From Episyrphus balteatus (taxonomy: Eukaryota > Arthropoda > Insecta > Diptera > Syrphidae), in contig NC_079135.1 in NCBI RefSeq assembly GCF_945859705.1, positions 26,978,179 through 27,042,178 of the forward strand: a stretch of 64,000 bases of DNA. Direction: 5' to 3'. Under the pieces are notes generated by a model. That model saw nothing but the letters and a program-made list of their open reading frames with translations. It was not told the DNA's origin and searched no databases. Position 1 is the stretch's first letter. Each line of letters opens with the position of its first letter. This document shows positions 1 to 8,252 of this stretch, one piece after another. Both the position numbers and the translations under genes were made by a program.

Positions 1-938
1 ACATGGGGTTTCTTGGACCTTGTTCGATCAATTTTAATTTCCAAATTTCGTTCAAAAAATTTAAAACTTTACAGACTCAAATTTAATAAGTGTAGCTATC
101 ATGTGAAAATTTTTCAGATTTTTAATTGTTATAATTTTAGAGATTTAGCTTGGTATAAAAATTCTTTTTTTCAGACTTTTTCAAAAATCGCTTTTTACCC
201 GTTTAATGTCAAAAAATTAAAAAACATACATTTTTATTCACGAGTAACTAAACGTTTTTTTCTAAACAGTATCGTTACTCGTTTGTTTCGTTACTGGGTA
301 CTGAAGTAACGAAACATACGAATAACGATACTGTTTATAAAGTAACGTTTCGTTACTCGTTACTGAATTGAATATCTGCATTTAAGTAACGAATACATAC
401 GATTTACTACAGCTCTATCGTTGGGTATAACCAATAGAATGAAAGAATTCTGGAGACATAGAGTTAATAAATAGTTATTTCAAAATATCCCTTACTTCCA
501 CAGAAAAGGCTTCTCAAAGCTGAAAATAATGCACAAATTTCAAATGGACTTGATCCATTTTTATTATTCTGAACGCCTCATTTGTCTGATGAAACCCGAC
601 GCGCTTTAATATGTTTAATATCGAAGTTTTTCCTTTCTTAATGAGCAACTAAGACGATTTTTGAAACTTTGCTTGGATGTATTTTATGGGACCATTTTTT
701 TAACCTTGGCTAGGTCCATTATAAAGGGAACCACTAAAAAAACATGGGGCGAAACCTCCTTTTCGTCTTTGTGTTAAGTAGGTTTAATATTTCTTAAATG
801 ATTTTTTTTTTGTTTTTCAAAAAAAGACTTCTTATTTTCTGTTTGTTTTCAAATTAAATATTGAAATGAGTTAGTTTTATTTTCATTTGAGCTAGTTTTC
901 TTATGTTTATGACTTTTTTGTTTGACTATTTCTTGTTC
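1..938. other. Gene-free flank with a foldback repeat
   Basis: No supportable coding sequence is seen. The stretch is AT-rich. Its only clear structure is the inverted repeat at 264-336. The poly(A) signal of the cuticle gene downstream (AATAAA read on the minus strand, about 876-881) lies at its right edge. Confidence 0.6.
264..336. repeat. Imperfect inverted repeat with 31-bp arms
   Basis: Positions 264-294 and 306-336 are reverse complements with two mismatches, separated by an 11-bp loop. The arms carry repeated GTTAC/GTAAC motifs, and related motifs continue outward to about 240 and 375. This looks like the core of a foldback element. Its terminal repeats and target duplication could not be placed. 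Confidence 0.7.
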
Positions 939-1470
939 TTACAACAGAACTGGAGCTGAAGCGGCATACCTCAGGGGTGAGGCATATCCATAAGCAGACG
1001 CATAACCCAAAGGAGCAGCAGTTAATGGAGCTGAGTATCCCAAAGGAGCTGCTGTGTATGGTGATGCAAGGTAATTGGCAGCAAATGGTGCAGCAGCAAT
1101 CAAAGGAGCAGCAGCTGCTGCTGCAGCATAGGGTGAGGCTAAGTATCTAGCAGCAAATGGAGCAGCAACAACTGGAGCGGCAGCAGCTAATAAAGGAGCC
1201 GAGGCAATTCCATTGTAGTTTCTTGCAATAACTTGACTGCTAGTTGCAGTCACAACTCCTGGAGCGGCAGCAATCAAAGGAGATGAATAAGCAAGTGGTG
1301 ATGGAGCCAGTAGTCCTGGTTTGGCAGCAGCACAAGCAATTACAGCTAAGATGACAATGGTCTGTAAATGAAAAGAAAAGAGAGTTTGCTTTGATTAAAT
1401 CTTCTGTGTTCTACATAATCCTGAGAGCGAAGAAATATATCCTTGGTATAAAACTTACATATTTGAACAT
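939..1470 (-). CDS. Alanine-rich cuticle protein, gene 1
   Basis: A secreted structural protein of the insect cuticle, low-complexity alanine-rich type (often named cuticle protein 16.5-like). On the minus strand exon 1 (1470-1459) encodes only MFKY and ends at a GTAAGT donor. Exon 2 runs from 1361 to the TAA at 939-941 after a CAG acceptor, giving 144 aa. The signal peptide is TIVILAVIACAAA followed by KPG. The mature chain has the family segment VVTATSSQVIARNYNGI and then AAP/YAAP-type repeats rich in Ala, Pro, Tyr and Leu, ending PVLL. It is the most divergent of the six intact paralogues here, with a longer poly-Ala stretch. The start is fixed by the shared MFKY first exon and a TATA box 86 bp upstream. 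Family assignment is secure; the tissue and stage of expression cannot be seen. Confidence 0.9.
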
Positions 1471-1555
1471 TATTGAATTGTTTGTTTTTGTTTTGCTGGT
1501 GGTCTTTAAGAAAACACTCTTTGAATTATGCGTGACTTACTTGGGTTTACTTTTG

Positions 1556-1563
1556 CTTTTATA
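1556..1563 (-). promoter_or_regulatory. TATA box of cuticle gene 1
   Basis: TATAAAAG on the minus strand, 86 bp upstream of the ATG. The spacing is close to that in the paralogues (about 90 bp), which supports a core promoter. Confidence 0.75.
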
Positions 1564-1570
1564 GTGAATA

Positions 1571-2159
1571 TAAAAAAAAATGTGTTTAAAATATGCATGG
1601 AATTTTGTGTTTATAAATAAAGTTGAATTGGTGTATAAATGAACTCAAAAGCAGTTAACAACAAGCATGTAGGTAATTTGTATTCAAGAAATGCCAACAG
1701 TAGTATTTCGCTTTTATGACTCACATTATAGTCATTAGGAAACTTAACTAAAGTAAATTGCCATTTTGCCAACGGTGGCATCACAAAACTGTCTACTGTA
1801 ACCTCAAATTTTAAACGTGACTAGATTTAAACTGTAATTATGTTAGCTTAATTTTGTTTAAAAGGCATAACATAACGGTTTAATTTGTTGAATATATGAA
1901 AAATTTTCATAACTTTTGTAATTCTATATTTTTTCTGATTTTTATTTTTTTTTTTAGATTTTTACCAAAATGAAAATATCTTTAATTGAATAAATTCACG
2001 ATTGTGTCGCACGAACTTGCTCTTGTGGAATTAGTTTCTTTGAATGTTTTGCATTCTAAAGATTGACTTTAAGGGGTTATACATATCTATCTATTTTGAC
2101 TTTTCCTTCGTTCGTTACCTGCATTTGTCTATCTTGAAAATTAATTTTTTGTTTTTTTT
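1571..2159. other. Intergenic, with an interspersed repeat fragment
   Basis: No gene is seen. Around 2000-2030 is a fragment of a family whose end reads like GACTGGGTCGCACG followed by ACTTGCTCTT. The same end is present near 16978, 23885, 26530 and 40845. Confidence 0.6.
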
Positions 2160-3000
2160 GAAGTGAAAACTTCTTTAGTATCGTAGTGATTTGAAACAAG
2201 ATGAAACGAAAAAGCGACACGACTTCAACTTGTTATAACTTTTTTGTTTTAATAGATAGATGAATGAAATTTGTACCGTAGATAGGTAATTAAATAAATT
2301 ATAATTGAACAAAATTTCAATTAATTTCATATTCAAAATTCGGAGATAACGGTAAAAAGATGTTCTTTTCCAACACACGTTATATCTATTGATCTAGTGC
2401 ACATACAAATTTGATTTAACTTTAATACGCAAGCTGATAGCATAACCTTTAATTTGATATATCACACATAACGGTACATGCTCTACAAGTTACACAATCT
2501 TAAATTGAAAAAATTGAAACATACCTCAAAACACCTGTGGAGATCTGTTGGCGATGACCAGCTACCAGTGTAGGAAGTACCGTAATCTCAGTCTGGAAAT
2601 TCGACAAGGTTGACTTTAAAAAATTCTAACTTCTCTTGTAGACATCTTTGAGATAAGATTTATGCATAATTATACAAGGTGAAACAATAAGCTTTTATAG
2701 GTTGTCAAACAAAAAAATTGAATTAATAGCATGAGAACATAAAAATAAATGTTTTTTTTGCTTTTTTTGATGAAATTTCATCGAGTTTAAAAAATTCTAG
2801 CTCTTTTTGTAGATGTCTCATAGACCTGATCGATATAAATATTTTGAGCTTAGACAATAAGCTTTCAGATGATATAAAATGTATATAGGTTGACACATAA
2901 AAAACATGGATTTGAAGGTGATAGATTAAAAATAGGTAGATTTTTTCTATTTTATTTTTTTTTTTTTTTCAAGAAAAATGATTTTTTAAGGTTTCACTTC
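2160..3000 (+). repeat. GAAGTGAAA-bounded interspersed repeat, copy A
   Basis: First of five copies of an unclassified family. It begins GAAGTGAAAACTTC and ends with the inverted partner of GAAGTGAAACCTT. In order it holds an AT-rich arm of about 360 bp, a GC-richer core at about 2525-2620 (containing CCTGTGGAGATCTGTTGG), then roughly 175-bp modules containing TCTAGCTCTTTTTGTAGA. No open frame is shared among copies, so it is probably non-autonomous. A hairpin-like segment (CACGTGTTAATTGCACACAT) follows the end here and at copies D and E, so the true terminus may lie slightly beyond. Confidence 0.75.
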
Positions 3001-3583
3001 TACCACGTGTTAATTGCACACATGATTTTTTTTTTTTTAATTTTAAGTGACTTGGATCAGAGATATCTTGCTAACCGCCAGACACCTTTTTCTGGAGGTC
3101 GTCTAGGAGATCTACTACAAAAATAACGGAACCCAATATTCTTTTAAATAAAATAATAATAAAAATAATAGTGAAATTATTTACCTATCAAATAATTTAT
3201 TTTTTTCGGATTTTCGTAAAAATCCAAGGGGTACAAATTGTCGAAAAAATACCTTTTCAGCCGTTTTTTTTAAATAATTTTTTATACATGGTAAATCCAA
3301 ATTTTCCAAAATTTTTCAAAGAAAAAAAAAATTGGTATACCATTTAAAATAAAATAATTAATCGAAACATAAAAACAAAGTTTAAAAAAATTAATCTACC
3401 TACCTGTTTTCAAAAAATTGATAAAAAAAAAACTGAGTTGAAATTTGTGTACAACATTCAAAAACAAAAACGCTTCTGTATAAAACTGGTTGAATTTGTT
3501 TGAGTAGTTTACGAGTAAGACAGGAATGAAGAAAATGTTTCTATGACATGACAGGTACCGTGAGTAACATTTTTTTTGTTTTT
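3001..3583. other. Spacer between repeat copies A and B
   Basis: AT-rich DNA with homopolymer tracts. A short segment near 3550 (GACAGGTACCGT) recurs near 17500, 26020 and 42790. No gene is seen. Confidence 0.5.
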
Positions 3584-4674
3584 GAAGTGAAAACTTCTTT
3601 AGTATCGTAGTGATTTGATACAAGATGAAACGAAAACGCGACACGACTTCAACTTGTTATAACTTTTTTGTTTTAATAGATAGATGATTGAAATTTGTAC
3701 TGTATATAGGCAATTAAATAATTATAATTGTACAAAATTTTAATTAATTTCATATTCAAAATTCGGAGATAACGGTAAAAAGATGTTCTTTTCCAACACA
3801 CGTTATATCTTTTGATCTAGTGCACATACAAATTTGATTTAACTTTAATAAATCACACATAACGTTACGTGCTCTACAAGTTACACAATCTTAAATTGAA
3901 ACAAATTTTAAAAATACCTCAAAACACCTGTGGAGATCTGTTGGCGATGACCAGCTACCAGTGCAGGAAGTACCGTAATCTCAGTCTGGAAATTCGACAT
4001 GGTTGACTTTAAAAAATTCTAACTTCTCTTGTAGACATCTTTGAAATAAGATTTATGCGTCATTATACAAGGTGAAACAATAAGCTTTCACATGGTATAC
4101 AATTTTTTATAGGTTGTCAAACAAAAAAATTGATTTAATAGCATGAGAACATAACAATAAATGTTTATTTTGCTTTTTGGATGAAATTTCATCGAGTTTA
4201 AAAAATTCTAGCTCTTTTTGTAGATGTCTCATAGACTTGATCGATATATATATTTTGAGCTAAGACAATAAGCTTTCAGATGATATAAAATTTATATAGG
4301 TTGTCATATAAAAAACATGGATTTGAAGGTGATAGAATTAAAATAGGTAGATTTTTTCTATAGGTTTTATAGGTTGTTAGGTAAAAAATGCATTTAATAG
4401 CGTGAGAAGATAAAAATACGTGTTTTTTCGCTTTTTTTTATGGAAATTGATCGAGTTCAAAAAATTCTAGCTCTTTTTGTAGATGTCTCATAGACCTGAT
4501 CGATGTATATATTTTGAGCTAAGACAACAAGCTTTCAGATGATATAAAATTTATATAGGTTGTCATATAAAAAACATGGATTTGAAGGTGATAGAATAAA
4601 AATAGGTAGATTTTTTCTATTTTATTTTTTTTTTTTTTTTTTGCAAGAAAAATGATTTTTTAAGATTTCACTTC
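3584..4674 (+). repeat. GAAGTGAAA-bounded interspersed repeat, copy B
   Basis: Same orientation and order as copy A: GAAGTGAAAACTTC end, AT-rich arm, conserved core at about 3920-4010, then more of the roughly 175-bp modules, ending in the inverted GAAGTGAAA motif at 4674. It is longer than copy A (1091 against 841 bp), mainly because it has more modules. Repeat number therefore varies inside the element. Confidence 0.75.
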
Positions 4675-5544
4675 TACCATTTTTGAAAAAAAAGAGTTTT
4701 TTTCAACACGCTCAAAATATTCAACACAATGGCGTCCTTAGTTCTTCTAGGTTGCCTTTTGAAATTTAGTACAAATCTTTGAATATTCGTATAAAAATTC
4801 GTAAAAGGTATCTACACTGAGGGAAAAAACATGATTGCAAATCACTTTGTTAAACTATTTTTCAGAATGATTTAAATAAAAATTAAAAAAAAAAATTCTG
4901 CGGGATCGATTAAAAACTCTGTGGACTGTGGTCAGGTCACAGAGGCTTTTCATTCATGAAAATAGAAATTAGTGTGATAAACCATAAACTGCAACTAAAG
5001 CCAAGCCCGACAAAAACTTAAAAACTTTTTCGCATTGTTCGGGATAATATTTTTAAGGGTTTTTACCAAATTAGTGAAAACTTCATATAATTAATTTTAT
5101 TTTTTTTTCCTAATTTGTACTTTTGTTTCATGGAAAAAGGAATTGAACCAAAGGGACAATTTTTTATTGATCTAAGAGTACTTTGGCCCATTATTTGAAA
5201 GCTATTTTAAAATACTTAAAAAAAAAAAACTAATTCTTTAGATTAAAAAAAAATCTAAAAACTGCACATTATTGACTCTACCAAATTATAAAAAAAAATC
5301 GAGATTAGAAAATTTTTTTTTTGAAACTACAAAATCAAAATTTTTTCTACACTAGGTTTTCAATTTATTTTTTTTAATGAATCTAAAATTTGTCCGATTT
5401 TCAGCCAGGTTCAAATTTTACCCTGATTTTCCCTAATAATTTTTTTTTCTTCTTTTACTGGAACGAAAAAAGCTATCGCAATAAAAACAAAATTTGGTTT
5501 TGTAGTCAATTATATTCATTTATTTTCGTTATCATCTTTTCTTC
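4675..5544. other. Intergenic, with a diverged MITE end
   Basis: No gene is seen. From 4815, preceded by TA, the sequence CACTGAGGGAAAA matches the terminal repeat of the MITE at 57717. Nearby, GCGGGATCGATT (about 4900) may be a decayed counterpart of the tRNA-like insert at 13680-13746. The right end could not be placed. The rest is AT-rich with long A and T runs. Confidence 0.5.
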
Positions 5545-5995
5545 TTACAACAGAAGAGGAGCTGAAGCATACGAGTAGCTCAAAGGAGACGCATATCCGT
5601 ATGAAGCAGCATATCCCAAAGGAGCAGCAGCCAAAGGAGCTGAGTAAGCCAATGGCGAAGCATATGGAGAAGCTACATATCTAGCTGCTAATGGGGCTGC
5701 AACTGGAGCGGCAACATATTTGGCTACTGGAGCAGCAAAAACAGGTGCAGTTGCAATTCCATTGTAATTCCTTGCGATCACTTGGCTACTGGTCGCAGTG
5801 ACAACTCCTGGAGCGGCAGCAACCAATGGAGCAGAGTATGCAAGTGGTGCAGCAAGAAGTCCTGGTGCTGGTTTGGCGACAGCGCAGGCGATGATAGCAA
5901 AGATGACAACGGTCTACAAAAATACAAAAACCGTTTTATTACTAAGCGATCCTTTGGAAAGTCTTGAACTCTGAATAACTTACGTATTTGAACAT
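5545..5995 (-). CDS. Alanine-rich cuticle protein, gene 2
   Basis: A secreted cuticle structural protein of 126 aa. Exon 1 (5995-5984) encodes MFKY with a GTAAGT donor. Exon 2 (5913-5545) starts after a TAG acceptor with TVVIFAIIACAVA (signal peptide) and KPAPGLL. The mature part has VVTATSSQVIARNYNGIAT, then AAPVAKYVAAP, ASPYASPLAYSAP and AAPLGYAASYGYASP repeats, ending in LLL. It is the shortest of the intact copies because it lacks the AAPLPLAAAPLAA block of genes 3 and 4. A TATA box lies 91 bp upstream and an AATAAA signal about 20 bp past the stop. Its upstream region is homologous to that of gene 4. Confidence 0.92.
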
Positions 5996-6085
5996 ATTGA
6001 AGAGGTTTTGGTTTTTTTTTCGGACTGAAATGATCCAAGAGATGGTAAAGTGTGTTATGATTTCATATGCTCCAGTTCATATCAA

Positions 6086-6091
6086 TTTATA
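6086..6091 (-). promoter_or_regulatory. TATA box of cuticle gene 2
   Basis: CTATAAATTG read on the minus strand, 91 bp upstream of the ATG. The same CTATAAATTGATATGAACTG context is present at gene 4, and a close version at gene 3. Confidence 0.8.
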
Positions 6092-6599
6092 GGTATTCAC
6101 TTTTGCCAAACTCGTCATTACTTATTGTCAATCGAACAAACAGTAGTTGGTTGTTAGCACCGCCCAAGCTTATTACTAATTCAAAACATGCATGAGCCAT
6201 TGAGCACGTTGGTTAGATGCCTCTGTCGGTTTTGAAATTTTGGTTTTGTTTATGATTGGAAACTTGATTGTGTCGTCGAACTTAAATTCCGAAATGTTTG
6301 ATCTTGACCTTTCCTTTTATATATTTTGGGGATTTTTGGAGGTGCTATCATGTTTTTAAATTACTGTCGTCGCATATTCGATAAAGTTTTACCGAAATTT
6401 TACTATTCTCTCAAACGTATTTGGTCTTTAACGAATTACATGTCACAACCTAATTTAAGAACCCATTTTATATCTAATGATTAAAAATTTACAATTCATG
6501 TCAAAAAAATGTTAATTGTCAAAGTCATGTAAAATAATTTCCTAAAAGTCCTTGCCTCAACAAAAATATAAAACCTCCACCAATTAAACAAACAAATTA
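6092..6599. other. Upstream region of gene 2
   Basis: Homologous to the upstream region of gene 4 as far as about 6160 (TTATTGTCAATCGAACAAACAGTA). It therefore shows the unoccupied form of the site where the foldback at 27679 inserted. Nothing coding is seen beyond it. Confidence 0.6.
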
Positions 6600-7040
6600 A
6601 AACAGTGGACAGCACTGGTTCATTTATTGTAGCTGTGTGTTATAATAGTCTCCGTGTTTTTTGTCGTTTTTATTAGTAAATTTTTAAATTTAATTTCAAA
6701 TTTTTGTGTTAGTGCACTGAAAAAAGTGTACTATTTTGTATTTATCTATAATAATTCTCTTAATTGTGTTAAAAGTGTTTAAAATTAAATAGTATATGGT
6801 AATAAAAAAAATAGTCTCCGGTAATTATTAAAAATAAAAAAAAAAAACAAGTTTCCCTCAGTTTGAGTGTTTTTTTTCTTTATTTGCATGTGTCAGTGTA
6901 TTTTTCCTATAGGTATATGCATTAGCACTTCCCCTCATTATAAATTCCATTTATTAGTTCATAGCTCACTTTCTTTTGTTTTAATATTTTTAAGCCCATT
7001 TTATTAGCTTCTTATTTGAATTCGTTTTTAAAATATTAAA

Positions 7041-7130
7041 AGCGTCCGCGGTTCAAGTGGTAAAAGCGTGGTTCTTTTTGATTATTTTTTTTTATTCTTA
7101 GGGGTTCAGGTTCAATTCCCGCTGTCTGAC
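7041..7130 (+). other. tRNA-like box A/box B segment in the LINE leader
   Basis: TTCAAGTGGTAAAAGCG resembles a tRNA box A, and GGTTCAATTCC (about 7109-7119) fits the box B consensus GGTTCGANTCC with one change. The two are about 50 bp apart. The intervening arm is T-rich and does not fold as a normal anticodon arm, so this is not a functional tRNA. It may be a captured pol III-type promoter or a tRNA relic. Confidence 0.45.
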
Positions 7131-7322
7131 CAAAAATCAATTTCTTTTTTTTTAATTGATTTTCATACAATTTTTTTTTTTTTTTTGTTTTTTTATTATT
7201 TCTTATTTAATTTGTTTATTTCAATATTATTATTTTTTCTTATTTTTATTATTTTTTTTATTTTTTATATTTTTAAATATCATTTTTACTTAATTTTTTT
7301 TATTGTATTTCTCATAAATACC

Positions 7323-8252
7323 ATGGTTTGCTCGACTAAAAATTGTTCTGATGGGTCGATTTCTACTCCTTTATATGCTTGTTTCGGACCGTGTGGTAAT
7401 CTCTACCATGCAAAATGCATTGGTTCCACTAATGGTTTTATCGAAAAGATTTCTAACTCAAAGTTTGCCTATTGGTATTGCCCTGATTGCCGCGAATTAT
7501 CTATATCTACATTAGCTTTCAAAATGTCTTCTTTTAAAGCAGACATTTTAAAACTCTCAAAAGGTTTCGAAGAACTTCTGAATGTTTTTAATACTGCGGT
7601 CTCAAATTTAAATTCTTTTTCCATAACTAACAGTATGGTAAATAACTCCACTTCAACTGATGATTTAGTTCCTGACCTTCCTCCATATTTAATTTCTTCT
7701 CACGATGATGATATTCTTGCCCAGTCTGGTTCCGGTATAAACAAAGCTCATGTACGTACCCAAAAAGTTAACAAAAAAAGAAGGAGAGACAATTCATCGA
7801 ATGTGAAAAATTCTGGTCCATCTCCAAAACGCACAAATCTCAACACAAATCCTCATCCTATTGCCGTATTACCTGATCCTACTCAACCAGTAGCCTCGAC
7901 AACCACCGTTGCTAGTACTAATATAATCAAGGCTGTTTCGAAACCAAGATCGATTTTCGTTTCACGTTTAGACCCTAATACATCTCCTGATGATATTATT
8001 TCCCATTTAGTTTCTTGTAAAAGCATTCCTTCAACAGCATCTGTTAAGTGCACAAAAATAAGTAAGCCCAATAGTTTTATTTCATCATTTAAAATTGTAA
8101 CAAACCCAACTTATTTTGATTCCATTTGCAACACTCATATTTGGCCCCTAGAAACCTTAGTTAAAGAGTTCTCCATCACAAAAAAACACCCTGTATCTAA
8201 AACACCTTCGACAAAAAACTCAGCAGGATTGCCCTCTTTTACCAAAACGTAA
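7323..8252 (+). CDS. Retrotransposon ORF1 protein (PHD finger plus RRM-like)
   Basis: A 309-aa ORF1 protein, expected to bind element RNA in the cytoplasm. The start is the ATG at 7323 in a good context (ATACCATGG); the open frame upstream is T-rich leader. A textbook C4HC3 PHD finger is visible: C3, C8, C20, C24, H29, C32, C53, C56, with the conserved aromatic W51 two residues before C53. A serine-rich linker follows, then a basic nuclear-localisation-like stretch (KKRRRD, about residue 151). An RRM-like domain of the retroelement ORF1 type spans about 208-295 (PRSIFVSRLDPNTSPDDI to WPLETLVKEF). The frame ends at TAA 8250-8252, inside the region where the ORF2 frame is already open. Confidence 0.85.
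   Translation: MVCSTKNCSDGSISTPLYACFGPCGNLYHAKCIGSTNGFIEKISNSKFAYWYCPDCRELSISTLAFKMSSFKADILKLSKGFEELLNVFNTAVSNLNSFSITNSMVNNSTSTDDLVPDLPPYLISSHDDDILAQSGSGINKAHVRTQKVNKKRRRDNSSNVKNSGPSPKRTNLNTNPHPIAVLPDPTQPVASTTTVASTNIIKAVSKPRSIFVSRLDPNTSPDDIISHLVSCKSIPSTASVKCTKISKPNSFISSFKIVTNPTYFDSICNTHIWPLETLVKEFSITKKHPVSKTPSTKNSAGLPSFTKT
8213..8219 (+). promoter_or_regulatory. Candidate -1 ribosomal frameshift heptamer
   Basis: AAAAAAC stands in the ORF1 frame as A AAA AAC, the canonical X XXY YYZ slippery form. A -1 slip here leads straight into the ORF2 frame, which is open from 8201 and carries the N-terminal endonuclease segment YQNVRGLRSK before its first ATG at 8285. A 9-bp hairpin with wobble pairs can be drawn downstream (8234-8242 with 8249-8257), 14 nt after the heptamer, which is somewhat far. 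A chance A-run is the alternative. Confidence 0.4.

Noticed and set aside
7041..7130. Functional tRNA gene
   Set aside because: Box A and box B are recognisable, but no anticodon arm or acceptor stem can be formed.
7068..7322. Extension of retrotransposon ORF1 upstream of 7323
   Set aside because: The upstream frame begins with a non-ATG codon and encodes poly-Phe/Ile from T-rich leader. The PHD finger starts right after the ATG at 7323.
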